Assembly: GCA_026005175.1 (NCBI GenBank) | Contig: BPKO01000008.1 | Coordinates: forward strand, 1-64,000 | Source: Candidatus Tectimicrobiota bacterium | GTDB taxonomy: Bacteria; Tectomicrobia; Entotheonellia; Entotheonellales; Entotheonellaceae | Reading direction: 5' to 3' | DNA length: 64,000 bases | Shown here: one piece after another, positions 23,930-33,144 of the stretch | How positions within the stretch are numbered: position 1 is the first letter of the stretch | Layout: each line of letters starts with the position of its first letter | Notes under the pieces: generated by a model | Databases searched by the model: none | The model's input: the letters and a program-made list of their open reading frames with translations, nothing else | Told to the model about the DNA's origin: nothing | Position numbers and translations under genes: made by a program

Positions 23930-24922
23930 ATGGCGGAAGCGCTGCTGCGCCTGCACGACGTGAAAAAGTACTTTCCGCTGCGCCGCGGCTGGCTGCGGCG
24001 CCCCGGCTGGCTGCGCGCCGTGGACGGCGTCAGCTTCGAGGTGCAGACCGGAGAGATCTTCGGCCTGGTGGGGGAAAGCGGCTGCGGCAAGACGACCCTG
24101 GGCAAGACCATCCTGGGGCTCTACCGCCCCACCGCCGGGGCGATCACTTTCAAAGGCCGCCCCATCCACGCCCTGCCGCCGGCGCAGGCGCGCGCCCTGC
24201 GCCGCGAGATCCAGTACGTCTACCAGGACCCCGGTGCCTCTCTGGATCCCTGGTGGACGGTGGGGCGCTCGCTGCACGAGCCCCTGGTGGTGCACACGCG
24301 CCTGTCGCGGCGCGAGCGGCAGGCGCGCGTCGAGGAGATGATCCACGCCGTGGGGCTGGAAAGCGCCCACCTGCGCCGCTACCCGCACGAATTCAGCGGC
24401 GGCCAGCAGCGGCGGCTGGGGCTGGCGCGGGTGCTGGTGCTCAACCCCAGCCTCGTCATTTTCGACGAGCCCACCTCCGGCCTCGACGTCTCGGTGCAGG
24501 CAACCATCCTCAAGCTCTTCAAGGAGCTGCGCGCCCGCTTCCGCCTCACGTACGTCTTTATCTCGCACGACCTCAGCGTCATCCGCCTCATGTGCCAGCG
24601 CGTGGCCGTCATGTACCTGGGGGTGGTCGTCGAGCTGGGCAGCACCGCGGCCATTTTCGACACCCCGCGCCATCCCTACACCCGCGCCCTGCTGGCTGCC
24701 ATTCCCCGGCCGGTGGTGGCACCGGAGGGCGACGAGGGGCCGCTGCTGGAAGGCGAGCCCCCCAGCGCGCAGCAGCTGCCCGGCGGCTGCCGCTTCCGGC
24801 TGCGCTGCCCCCTGGCGCGCCAGGACCCCTGCGCCCGCCTGGAGCCGCCGCTGGCCGAAGTGGCGCCGGGACACTGGGTGGCCTGCCACTTTGCCGACAC
24901 GGTGCCCTCAGCCGCTTCCTGA
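23930..24922 (+). CDS. ABC transporter ATP-binding protein, DppF type
   Basis: A 330-residue second ATPase. Walker A is GESGCGKTTLGK, the signature is EFSGGQQRRLGLARVL, Walker B is LVIFDEPTSGLDVS, and the H-loop is FISHDLSVI. The C-terminal CRFRLRCPLARQDPC repeats the cysteine-containing extension of the DppD partner. It closes the five-gene operon and overlaps the 3' end of the convergent sulfotransferase gene by 15 bases. Confidence 0.94.
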   Translation: MAEALLRLHDVKKYFPLRRGWLRRPGWLRAVDGVSFEVQTGEIFGLVGESGCGKTTLGKTILGLYRPTAGAITFKGRPIHALPPAQARALRREIQYVYQDPGASLDPWWTVGRSLHEPLVVHTRLSRRERQARVEEMIHAVGLESAHLRRYPHEFSGGQQRRLGLARVLVLNPSLVIFDEPTSGLDVSVQATILKLFKELRARFRLTYVFISHDLSVIRLMCQRVAVMYLGVVVELGSTAAIFDTPRHPYTRALLAAIPRPVVAPEGDEGPLLEGEPPSAQQLPGGCRFRLRCPLARQDPCARLEPPLAEVAPGHWVACHFADTVPSAAS

Positions 24923-25781
24923 GCCCACCGCGTAGCCGAACTTCTCCAGTACGTCGCCGGCCAGCGCCTCGAAGGCCTCGACGTCGGCCGGGGCCAGCTC
25001 GCGGCGCCACACCCCGATGCGCGCCGCGGTGAGGGGCACGAAGGTATTGCGGTGCCAGGCGTGGCGTGCCGGCGGGATGAGCTGGCGGGCGGCGTTGTCG
25101 GCGTAAAAGCGCAGCATGCGCTCGTACTCCAGAGGAATGCCCAGAAAGTCGCAGAGGCGCGCCAGCACCGGCCGCGGCGAAAGGCAAAGCGCTTCGTAGC
25201 GCACCTCCAGGTAGTGCGCCTCCCCCAGGGCCAGGCCGTGGCGGTGGCCCTGCAGCACGCAGGCCTTCCACAGGCGGGCCGCCCGCGCCACCGCGTGCAC
25301 GTTGAACGGCGGCTGGCGGTGCGAGACGGCAACGTCGCGGCCGTCGCGGATGAGGTGAATGAACTTGGCGCGCGGAAAAAGGGCGTGCAGCAGCGGCACG
25401 TGCAGCACGTAGCGCGGGTTCTTGTCCCCCCAGCGCTGCTTGCCCGGCTCTTTCTGCGCCAGGTAGGCCCCTGTACACGGCGTCCACCAGCGCCGCGTAA
25501 GACGCAGGCCGGCGCGCGCGGAGGTAAGCGCGCAGGGCATGGGGCTCGAGGCCCCACTCGCGGCACTTGGGCAGGGCATAAAAACGGGCCAGGAAGGCGT
25601 CCAGCCGCGCTTCGTCGAACTGCGGCCAGTGGCCAAAGGCCGGGTAGAGGTCGCGGATGAAGGGCCCTTCGGGGGGAATGCCCAGCTGCGAGTGGGCAGT
25701 CAGCATGAGGCGCAGCAGCGTGGTGCCCGAGCGAGGGCAGCCGACGATAAAGACCGGGCTCTGATCGCATTCACAGGCCAT
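24908..25781 (-). CDS. Sulfotransferase family protein (one frameshift)
   Basis: About 290 residues. The 5'-phosphosulfate-binding motif GCPRSGTTLLRLML is at residues about 13-26, and the 3'-phosphate-binding region is HLIRDGRDVAVS further on, the two PAPS-contact motifs of this superfamily. The frame changes near 25470 between them. Such enzymes move sulfate from PAPS to a small molecule, carbohydrate or peptide; the acceptor is unknown. The ATG at 25781 lies twelve bases after AAGGAGG, a rather long spacing. The 3' end overlaps the ABC operon from the other strand. Confidence 0.83.
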
Positions 25782-25854
25782 CGCGGGCGTCGTCCTCCTT
25801 CTCGCTGGTATCGGCAGCAGGCACAGGCATTTCGGGGGTAGCGGCGGCCGGCGC

Positions 25855-27420
25855 TTACGCCAGCCAGGCAGTGCGCAGGCCGCCACCACGGATGCTGAAG
25901 AGGCCGGACACCGAAGGCTGGTAGCCCTTCAGGTGCAAGACGCCGGCCTCCAGGAGGGTGAGGTGGTGGAGGTAAAGCACCGGCAGCTCCGCGTTCACCA
26001 GGCTGTCGATTTCGGCGCACAGCTGCTTGCGCTTGGCTTTGTCGGCAGTGCGGCGCGCTTCCAGGATGAGCCGGTCGGCCTTTTCGTTGCGGAAGCCCGA
26101 GTGCAGCTTCGTCGAGGGTGCCGTGGAGAGCAAGACGCGCGAGAACCAGCCGTCGGGATCGAAGCGGTAGCTGGCCGAAGAGGCGTCGGCGTCAAATTCG
26201 CGAGTGCGGCGCTTTTGCTGCAGCACCGGCGCTTCGTAAACATAGTAGCGCACGTTGAAGCCCACCTCCGACCACATCGCCTGCACCAGCTCGCCCGTCT
26301 GCCGCAGGTACGGGTAGGTGCTGAGGGCCTGCAGTACCACTTCCGTGCCCGCGGCGCGGGCCTGGCGCAGCAAGAAGCGGGCCTTGTCGGGATCGTAGGC
26401 AGGCGGCGGGGTGACGTCGGGCATGTACCAGGGGCAGCCTGGAGGGTAGAAGCCGCGGGCGATGGTGCCGCGGCCGTGGAACACCGCCTGGTGGATGGCC
26501 TCGCGGTCGATGGCGTGCGCTGCCGCCAGGCGCAGGCGCTTGTCGGTGAAAGGGCCGCGGTCGAGGTTGAAGATGAGGTACGAGGTACCCAGCGCCGGCA
26601 CCTCCCAGGTCTGGAAGCGGCCGGCATACTGGGTGGAAAACGCCGCGGCGTCGGCGTAAGGCATGCTGTCGATGAGGTCCACTTCGCCGGCGCGCAGGGC
26701 GGTGAGGCGCACGCGGTCCTCGCGCTTGGGCAGGCCCAGCAGGCCGTCGAGGTAAGGCAAGGGGGTGCCGGTGGCGTCGGTTTCGAAGTAGTGCTCGAAG
26801 CGCGCCAGCTCGGTGAGGCGGTAGCGCTCCCAGCGCACGAACTTGAAAGGGCCGCAGCCGATGGGGTGCAGGTGGGCCTGCGCGGCGCTTTCAGGAGCAA
26901 TGAGGCTGCAGGGGTAGTAGACGACGTTGGCGGGAAACGCGGCGCTGGGCTCGTGCAGGTGGCAGCGCACCGTGTAGCGGTCCACCACCTCCACTTCCTT
27001 GAGGTTGGCCAGCGCCGAGCGCAGGAAGGGGTGGGCGGTTTTGGGGTCCTGCATGCGCGCAAAGTTCCACTTGACCGCCGCCGCCTCCACTTCCTGGCCG
27101 TTGTGGAAGAGCACCCCTTTGCGCAGGCGGAAGGTGTAAGTCAGGAGGTCGGCCGAGGCCTCCCAGGCCTCGGCCACCCCGGGCGCCGGCTCGGAGTGCA
27201 GGTCGAGGTCGAGCAAGCCTTGCGAGATGGCGGCCAGCGGCACAGAGACCGGGTAAAAGGTGTGGCGGTGCGGGTCAAGACCGGTGGCATCGCCGCGGGT
27301 GGCAAAGCGCAGCACGCCGCCGCGGCGCCGCGGGTGCGCCGCAACCCCGGCCGCCAGCCCCAGCAGCCCAGCCAGAAACTCCCGCCGCGAAAAAGGGGAC
27401 AGGCTACTTTTTTGCTTCAT
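25855..27420 (-). CDS. ABC transporter substrate-binding protein, family 5, with RAYT-derived N-terminus
   Basis: A 521-residue solute-binding protein of the same family as the one at 19427 but without permease genes next to it. The twin-arginine signal SRREFLAGLLGLAAGVAA begins at residue 11. Family features include KWNFARMQDPKTAHPFLRSA, LTALRAGEVDLIDSMPYADA and DKRLRLAAAHAIDREAIHQA. Its first ten codons (MKQKSSLSPF) come from the terminal inverted repeat of the RAYT element at 27390-27413, and its start overlaps the transposase stop region. It may depend on the ABC permeases encoded at 21060-24922, or be an orphan. Confidence 0.88.
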   Translation of the reverse strand: MKQKSSLSPFSRREFLAGLLGLAAGVAAHPRRRGGVLRFATRGDATGLDPHRHTFYPVSVPLAAISQGLLDLDLHSEPAPGVAEAWEASADLLTYTFRLRKGVLFHNGQEVEAAAVKWNFARMQDPKTAHPFLRSALANLKEVEVVDRYTVRCHLHEPSAAFPANVVYYPCSLIAPESAAQAHLHPIGCGPFKFVRWERYRLTELARFEHYFETDATGTPLPYLDGLLGLPKREDRVRLTALRAGEVDLIDSMPYADAAAFSTQYAGRFQTWEVPALGTSYLIFNLDRGPFTDKRLRLAAAHAIDREAIHQAVFHGRGTIARGFYPPGCPWYMPDVTPPPAYDPDKARFLLRQARAAGTEVVLQALSTYPYLRQTGELVQAMWSEVGFNVRYYVYEAPVLQQKRRTREFDADASSASYRFDPDGWFSRVLLSTAPSTKLHSGFRNEKADRLILEARRTADKAKRKQLCAEIDSLVNAELPVLYLHHLTLLEAGVLHLKGYQPSVSGLFSIRGGGLRTAWLA

Positions 27421-28114
27421 GCCGTGGTCTCCCGCGTGGGCGCAGCGTGGCTTCCAAGCCGAGGTGCCTGGCCACCTCGGCCTGCCACGCCTGGGCCCCA
27501 AAAGGCCGCTGCCGCTTGACGCACTCGCGCACCGCCTCCAGCTCCCGCTCGGCCAGGGGCAAGGCCGCCGCCGTTTCCCACGCCCTCTCTTCCCCCAGGG
27601 GCCAGGGATCGACGAGGTGGCGCCAGCGCAGGCTCGACCAGGGCCACTCCCCGGCCTGCGCCACCAACCCGGCGCGCACCGGGTTCTGCACGATGTAGCG
27701 CAGCACGGTCAGCAAATGCTCGTCGCGCTGGATGGGAAAGCTCTTGAAACGCCCCTGCCACACGTGGCCGCTGCTCTGGTAGTGGTGATGGTAGCGGCGC
27801 ACGTGGCTGGTCAGCAACCACTGCATGAACTGGCTGAGGGCAGTGCTGGAGGCAGGTTCCAGGAGCAAGTGGAAATGGTTGGGCATCAGGCAAAAGGCAA
27901 AGAGCCGCACCGGGTGGCGCGCTTTGGCCCTGGCCAGAAGCTCGACAAAGGCCTCGTAATCATGCGCCTTGTGGAACACCGGCGCCCGCGCATTGCCCCG
28001 GTTGATCACATGATAGGCGTAGCCCGCCATCTGGCCTCGTGGAATCCTGGGCATCCTTCTCCCTCATGCCACGGCTTCACCGCCCCTCAGAAAAAGTAGC
28101 CTGTCCCCTTTTTT
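27390..28114 (-). mobile_element. RAYT element bounded by perfect inverted repeats
   Basis: About 725 bases. The left end AAAAAGGGGACAGGCTACTT (27390 on, to 27413) is the exact reverse complement of the right end at 28091-28114, and each end can itself fold through its A and T runs. Between them lies one intact transposase gene. No target-site duplication is obvious, as usual for RAYTs, which do not make them. Both ends lie inside coding sequence of neighbouring genes. Confidence 0.85.
27404..28054 (-). CDS. REP-associated tyrosine transposase (RAYT, Y1_Tnp)
   Basis: A 216-residue single-strand transposase of the IS200/IS605-related TnpA(REP) group. It begins MPRIPRGQMAGYAYHVINRG, carries the HUH motif in MPNHFHLLLEP (residues about 56-66) and the catalytic tyrosine region LRYIVQNPVRAGLV (about 118-131). 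RAYTs cut and rejoin REP-type hairpins and are usually single-copy domesticated genes. GGGAGAAGG sits immediately before the ATG. The gene appears intact, so the element could still be active. Confidence 0.92.
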   Translation of the reverse strand: MPRIPRGQMAGYAYHVINRGNARAPVFHKAHDYEAFVELLARAKARHPVRLFAFCLMPNHFHLLLEPASSTALSQFMQWLLTSHVRRYHHHYQSSGHVWQGRFKSFPIQRDEHLLTVLRYIVQNPVRAGLVAQAGEWPWSSLRWRHLVDPWPLGEERAWETAAALPLAERELEAVRECVKRQRPFGAQAWQAEVARHLGLEATLRPRGRPRHEAKK

Positions 28115-30021
28115 GGAGGAAGAGGCGGGTGTCGCCGCCGTGGCTGAGCAGGCCGCGGCGCCTGGCGACGGCGAGCAGCACCACTGGCGGCTGGCCGCGC
28201 AGGGCCACGATGCCGCTTACCACGCCGTCAAACTGCGGGCTGACGGGGGTCAGGGTGTAGCCAAACCCCTCGGCGCGCAGCAGCAGCACCTCGCCGCCGG
28301 AGAACTGGTTGAGGTTGGGCATGAAGCCCAGGACGGCCTGGTTGCGCGCCACCAGCACCTCGTCCACGCCGTCGCCGTCGAGGTCGACGGCGGCCGGCGC
28401 CGGCTCGAAAAAGACCGGCTCCTTGACCGGATCCCGCGACTGCGCCTTTTCCACTTCGCCGTAGACGTAGCTGCCGCCCACTTCGGTGGGCGACTTCCAC
28501 ACCCGCTCGGCGCCCTGGTAAATGTGCAGGCTGTGCAGGGCGCTGATGAGCACCAGCTGCGGCGGCCCCGCAGGGTTCAGGCGGGCCAGGGTGGCGCCGG
28601 TGGCGCGGAAGCTGTCGGGCACCTCGACGCGGCCGTCGACTTCCAGGGCGTCGCCGGCCAGGCGGTAGCGCTGCACCAGGCCCTTGCGGAAAAACTGCTC
28701 GCGATCAAACGGCTGCCCCCACAGCGTCTCCCGCACCCCGTCGCCGTCGCCGTCGAGGGCGAGCAGGATGGCGTCGAGGTGCTGCTGCCACCGCACCAGG
28801 CGCTCGCCTTCCAGGCGCAGGATAAACGAGTCCATGCCGGTCACGTTGCGCTGCCAGTTGACCACCACGCCGACGGGGTGCGGCGGGTCAAGCCGCAGCA
28901 GCTGCGCGCTCAGCACCTTGCCCTGCGGCCCGCTGCGGAAGGTGGCCAGGCGCTGCAGGCGCTCGCCCGCGAGGCGATAGAGGGCCACCTGCGTTGCCGT
29001 GGCCAGCACCACTTCTGCCTGGCCGTCGCCGTCCACGTCGGCGGCGTCAATGGCGTGCACCAGGTAAGGCAGGCGCTGCAGCTCCACCAGCCCCTCGCTC
29101 AGGCGCCACGCCTCCCGCGCCGGCAGCGGCTGCTTGAACACCTCGCGGGGTGCGGGGCGAGACGGCAAAGCCGGGGGCGGAGACGGCGGCGCGGCGGCAG
29201 CCGGCGGCGCAGGCGGCGGCGCGGGCGCCGGGGCGGCCACCGCCGGCGGCGCCAGCGCCTGCGGGGGCAGCAGCGCCATAGCGCGGGCCACCGGCTGCTG
29301 CGGCCGGGCCGGGGCAAGCACCAGCACCTCCAGCACCGCCGTATCGCCCAGCGTTTTCACCAGCGGCATGAGCAAATAGGTGACGCGCAGCGCCTCGGCC
29401 AGCGGCGGCAGCAGCGCCGGGGCCACCACGCCCTGCGGCGGCACCCCGCGCTCCAGCAGCCACACGGCAAGGCGGTCGTGGGCCACGACGCGGAAGCGCC
29501 CGCTGGCCGCCAGGGCGCGCTCCAGCTCGGCCAGCAGCGCGGCAGCAGGCAAGGGCAGGGGCGCTGCGCCACCAGGGGCAGCAGCGCCACCGGGATGGGC
29601 CCGGCGGTGATGCGCACCGTATCGCCGGGCCGCGCCGGCAGCGGCGCGCCCGCCACCGGCTCGGCCACCGCGTAGCTCTCCGCCACCTCCACCACCCTCA
29701 CCTCGCCAAGCGGCTCTTCCAGGCGGGCCACCACTTCGCCGCTGGTGGGATGGGTGAGGGGTTCGCCCTGGCGCACCACGCTGAGCCAGGTGCCAGCGGT
29801 GAGGCCCTGGCGGGCGCCCAGGCTGAGGTAGAGGCGCTCGCCTTCCACTTTGAGCACCTCGCCGCGCACCGGCGGGAAGCGCGCCGCCAGCTCCTGCGCC
29901 AGGCGCGCCGCGGCGCTAGACAGGCCCGGCGCTTCCTGCGCCAGGCCAAAGCCCCTGTCGCCAGCAGCCAGGCTGCCAGCAGCGCCGCGGGCAGGCTAGT
30001 TGTTGAGCACCGTTTGCGCAT
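28077..30021 (-). CDS. Secreted FG-GAP/VCBS-repeat protein of unknown role (two frameshifts)
   Basis: About 647 residues. The start MRKRCSTTSLPAALLAAWLL is a signal peptide whose ATG lies inside the end of the upstream gene (26-base overlap). After a frame change near 29905 comes a beta-rich domain (GEVLKVEGERLYLSLG), after another near 29560 a helical segment, a long alanine/proline linker, then FG-GAP-like repeats with calcium-binding DxDGDG loops: DAADVDGDGQAEVVLATATQ, LALDGDGDGVRETLW and AVDLDGDGVDEVLVARN. This resembles an extracellular beta-propeller. The last codons (KRGQATFSEGR) are supplied by the inverted repeat of the RAYT element, so the original C-terminus may be lost. Confidence 0.7.
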
Positions 30022-30727
30022 TGCCGTCGCCTTTTTCAAACTGCTCGCGGTTGCGCCAGGCCAGCACCACGCGGTAAGTCCGCGCTTGCGGCGGCATGCG
30101 CACGGCCAGGTAGACGCTATCGGGGTAGCTGGGGTCGTGGCTGCGGCCCACGAGCACCGCCAGGCCGTCGTGCAGCGTGGCGTGCCGCTGCAGCCACGCC
30201 GCCAGGGTGCCGCGCTCGAGCGCGTACTGGATATACGTCTCCGCCAGCGCCGGCGCCAGCAGCCGCTGCTTGCCAAACAGCGGCACCCCCTGCACCGGCA
30301 GCCGCCGCAGCACCCCGTCCACTTCCACCGCCACCTCGGTCAGCTCCTGCCAGTTGGCCTGCGCCCGCCAGATGCGAAACACCGCCGTTTGCCCCGACGT
30401 GCCTTCCCAAGCCAGCACCGTCCAGGCCCGCGCTCGCCCTGCCGGGGTCAGGCGCGCGCTCACCGCCTCCCAGCCGTTGGCCTCGGCCAGCGCTGCCGGC
30501 AGCGGCGCAATGCTGTAGCCGTCGAGCACCACGCGCCAGGCGCGGCGCGCCTCGTCCAGAAACGCCGCAAGCTGCGGCAGCACGTGGCGCTCGGCGCGCA
30601 GCGGCGCCCCTTGCGTTTGCACGTAGCGGGTAAAGAGCAGGTGGTCGACGTGGGCCAGGTGCAGTTCGTACGCCGCGGCACGCCCCGCGGCAAGCAGCAA
30701 GAGCAAAGCGACGAGGACACGTCCCAT
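29996..30727 (-). CDS. Secreted protein of unknown function
   Basis: A 243-residue protein with a signal peptide (MGRVLVALLLLLAAGRAAAY) and no membrane segment in the mature part. I do not recognise a family; the middle is alternating beta-like with conserved-looking segments such as VAVEVDGVLRRLPVQGVPLF. GGGGGAG lies eight bases before the ATG at 30727. The gene overlaps the start of the FG-GAP protein gene, so the two are translated together and may act together at the cell surface or in the periplasm. Confidence 0.65.
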   Translation of the reverse strand: MGRVLVALLLLLAAGRAAAYELHLAHVDHLLFTRYVQTQGAPLRAERHVLPQLAAFLDEARRAWRVVLDGYSIAPLPAALAEANGWEAVSARLTPAGRARAWTVLAWEGTSGQTAVFRIWRAQANWQELTEVAVEVDGVLRRLPVQGVPLFGKQRLLAPALAETYIQYALERGTLAAWLQRHATLHDGLAVLVGRSHDPSYPDSVYLAVRMPPQARTYRVVLAWRNREQFEKGDGNAQTVLNN

Positions 30728-30825
30728 GGCCGTTTCTCCCCCAAGTGACACCCTGTACGGCGTGCCTCAAGGGTAGCTTGGGCCAGGGGGCGCTGTCAAA
30801 CCCGCCGCCGCGGCGGACAAAACGA

Positions 30826-30899
30826 GCATAGCCCCCCTCCTTGAGGGTAGCAACGTGGGGAGGCCAGAACCCACATGAACCCAAGGAGGGAGGCTATGC
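30826..30899 (-). terminator. Long hairpin downstream of the porin gene
   Basis: Eighteen-base arms at 30826-30843 and 30882-30899 pair with one mismatch (minus strand: GCATAGCCTCCCTCCTTG and its partner), and an inner GTGGG/CCCAC closes the loop. On the minus strand the hairpin follows the porin stop by about 30 bases and is followed by TCGTTTTG, so it looks like the porin terminator. The sequence AAGGAGGGAGGCTATG in one arm resembles the start region of the IS5 remnant at 32821. Confidence 0.55.
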
Positions 30900-30928
30900 C
30901 CTACTTGCGCGCGCCGTCTGGGGCGCCA

Positions 30929-32419
30929 CTAGAAGCGGTAAATCATCCGCGTGCCGCCGGCGGTGGCGTCCTGCGCCTCCTGCAACCCGGTGTCGGGGTG
31001 GCGCAGGTTGAGCGCATCGCCGATAAAGGCGTGGGCGAACCAGACGTCAATCGAGGTGTTGGGGAAGATGTTGTACCGCACCCAGAGGTCGATCTCGGTG
31101 CCGATGTACTTGTCCTCCCCCGTGTAGTTGAAGTTAGACCCGGCAGCCGTCGAGGCCACCGCTGGCCCCAGCCGGGCCGGCCGCCCCACGTCCTCGGCAG
31201 CGGAGAAAAAGCCCACCGCGCCGTTGAGGGTGATCTTGGGCGTGGCCTTGTACTGCCCCAGCACCGCCCCGTGGATGAGCCCGAACTGGTCAAAGCTCGA
31301 GCTCACGCGGATCGAGCGCGTGTCGCCAAAGCCAAAGCTGGGTGGCGAGGTGGTGTCGAGGTTCCACCCCAGGATCTGGAACCACTCGGAGCTCTTGTGC
31401 ACGGTGTCCGTGCCCATGGTACGGAAGGTGTTGATGTCGCTGCCCGGCCCCAAGTCGTCCGTGGCCTCGTTGCCGGGGTTGAAGACGAACTTGCCGGTGA
31501 GGGTGAAGGGCCCGATGCTGTAAGACGCCCGCACGTCCAGCAAGAAAGCGCTGATGTCGGCGTCCGCCCCGGCGGTGAACTCCCGCGTGCCCCCGGCATA
31601 GATAAACGTGGGGTCAAAGCTGAAGTTGCCCATCTTCCAGCGCGCGTCGACGCCCAGGTACCAGCGGTCCTCGCTCTTCAGGCCCGCCACAGGGAAGACG
31701 CGCACGTTGCCGTCGGCGCCGCCAAAGCTCGGCGCCTGCAGGTGCTGGAAGGCGACGATGAAGTCGACGTCCAGCCCCTTCATGGGCGTCGTCTGCAGCG
31801 TCACGCCGGTGAGGTAATCCTCGCCCAGCCTGCCGCCAGCGAGCAACTCGTCAAAGTCCTCTTGCGTGGGGGCAAAGTAGACGAGCGCCTTGACCTGGGG
31901 GTGGAAGTCGATGTCGAGGGCCACCGCCGCCACGTCGTTGCCCCAGAGGATCCACTGCTTGAGCCGCGTATTGATGAGATAAAAGCCGCCGGCCCGCAGC
32001 CGCACCGGCAGCCCCGGTAGCTTGGCATCGACATACATCTGCTTGAGCTCGGTCACCCCGGTGTTGTCGATGGCGATGTCAAAGCCTGGCGCGCTGGTGC
32101 CCGGAATCCCGGTGTTCTGGCCCCAGGCCTGGTCGATCTCGAAGGCGATCACCGCCTTGGTGTTCTCCGTGGCGGCGACGTTGAAGAAAATGCGGCCGCG
32201 GGTGCGCAGGTGCCACGAGTCGTCCTCGTCGCAGCCGTCGGCCTTGCACCCGAGCGCCGTGCCGTCGGTGAAGTTGTCGTCCGTAGGCGACACGTTGCTG
32301 TACAGGGTCATGTGGGTGTCGATGAAGCCGGTGACCTTGAGCCGGTCATCGGCAAGCGCCGGCAGCGCCAGCACCCCGGCCAGCAGCCCTGCCGTCAAGA
32401 GAAAAGCCCATCGCTTCAT
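30929..32419 (-). CDS. Outer-membrane porin-like beta-barrel protein
   Basis: A 496-residue exported protein. The signal peptide is MKRWAFLLTAGLLAGVLALP with cleavage near ALADD. The mature part is made of alternating beta-strands with aromatic girdles, for example KVTGFIDTHMTLYSNVSP, GRIFFNVAATENTKAVIAFE and LTGKFVFNPGN, and ends in MIYRF, a C-terminal aromatic typical of proteins inserted by the BAM complex. It probably forms a passive pore for solutes. AGGAGG lies seven bases upstream of the ATG. A good minus-strand promoter is at 32540-32568. Confidence 0.85.
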   Translation of the reverse strand: MKRWAFLLTAGLLAGVLALPALADDRLKVTGFIDTHMTLYSNVSPTDDNFTDGTALGCKADGCDEDDSWHLRTRGRIFFNVAATENTKAVIAFEIDQAWGQNTGIPGTSAPGFDIAIDNTGVTELKQMYVDAKLPGLPVRLRAGGFYLINTRLKQWILWGNDVAAVALDIDFHPQVKALVYFAPTQEDFDELLAGGRLGEDYLTGVTLQTTPMKGLDVDFIVAFQHLQAPSFGGADGNVRVFPVAGLKSEDRWYLGVDARWKMGNFSFDPTFIYAGGTREFTAGADADISAFLLDVRASYSIGPFTLTGKFVFNPGNEATDDLGPGSDINTFRTMGTDTVHKSSEWFQILGWNLDTTSPPSFGFGDTRSIRVSSSFDQFGLIHGAVLGQYKATPKITLNGAVGFFSAAEDVGRPARLGPAVASTAAGSNFNYTGEDKYIGTEIDLWVRYNIFPNTSIDVWFAHAFIGDALNLRHPDTGLQEAQDATAGGTRMIYRF

Positions 32420-32832
32420 AGCCAGCCTCCTCTCACCTGTGACCTCTGCGGCGGGAGATGCCCGCCTTTCCCGTCTTGTCCCGCAAGGGACTGAGGCCAT
32501 CTGAGCACCGCGGCGATGGCACTTCGCAAAGCGGCTTTAATTTCACACGAATTTTTTCCTGCTGTCAACAGGAAAATCGGCAAAAATTTTGCGCCCCGGC
32601 TGGGGAAAACGCGGGGAGGCGCCCAGATGGCCCCTTGTTACACACGAGCGCCTCCTTGGCCCTATTTCCCGCCACTGCCACACGTGTGCGTTTCCTGCCA
32701 GTGCCCGGGGATTGTGTACACAGGGCCGCAGGCGGGAATAGCCTTGAGGGAGCAGGCGTTTATGCCACGGTGGCAAGCGCGGCCACTTGGGCCGCGCTGC
32801 CGGTAAGCCTGCTTATGCGAAGGAGGGAGGCC
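32420..32832. other. Intergenic region between porin and IS5 remnant: promoter plus dense inverted repeats
   Basis: No convincing gene. 32420-32570 holds the porin leader and promoter. 32615-32812 is packed with inverted repeats: GGAGGCGC/GCGCCTCC (32615-32622 with 32648-32655), CTATTTCCCGCC/GGCGGGAATAG (32662-32673 with 32731-32741), the palindromes CACACGTGTG and TGTGTACACA, and a long hairpin GCAGGC...GCCTGC (32752-32757 with 32807-32812) containing AGCGCGGCC/GGCCGCGCT. The last hairpin leads straight into the ribosome-binding site of the transposase remnant. Confidence 0.6.
32540..32568 (-). promoter_or_regulatory. Sigma-70-type promoter of the porin gene
   Basis: On the minus strand TTGACA (32568-32563), a 17-base spacer and TGAAAT (32545-32540), about 120 bases before the porin start. 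The -35 element lies in a small palindrome, CCTGCTGTCAACAGG on the plus strand. Confidence 0.65.
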
Positions 32833-33144
32833 ATGGCACGTCGCGCGTATCCCAGCGACCTCACCGAGGCGCAGTGGCGGCGCATTGCCCCGCTGCTGCC
32901 GCCGGCGCGGCCCGGGGGGCGGCCGCAGGAAGTGGACCGCCGGGAGATCGTCAATGCCATCCTCTACTTGCTGCGCAGCGGCTGCTCCTGGCGCATGCTG
33001 CCCCACGACTTGCCGCCCTGGGGCACGGTGCACTACTACTTCCGCCAGTGGCGGCGCGACGGCACCTGGGAGCGCATCCGCCGCGCCCTGCGCCTGCCCC
33101 GCGCGCCGCGCCGCGAAGCCCGAGGCACCGCGGCGCCGGTATGA
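32833..33144 (+). pseudogene. IS5-family transposase, N-terminal remnant
   Basis: A 103-residue stub matching the N-terminal DUF4096 domain of IS5-family transposases: YPSDLTEAQWRRIAPLLPPA, then NAILYLLRSGCSWRMLPHDL and TVHYYFRQWRRDGTWERI. The DDE catalytic domain that should follow is missing; the frame closes after RREARGTAAPV. AAGGAGGGAGG precedes the ATG at 32833. No matching terminal inverted repeats were found beyond doubt, so the element is decayed and not mobile on its own. Confidence 0.85.
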
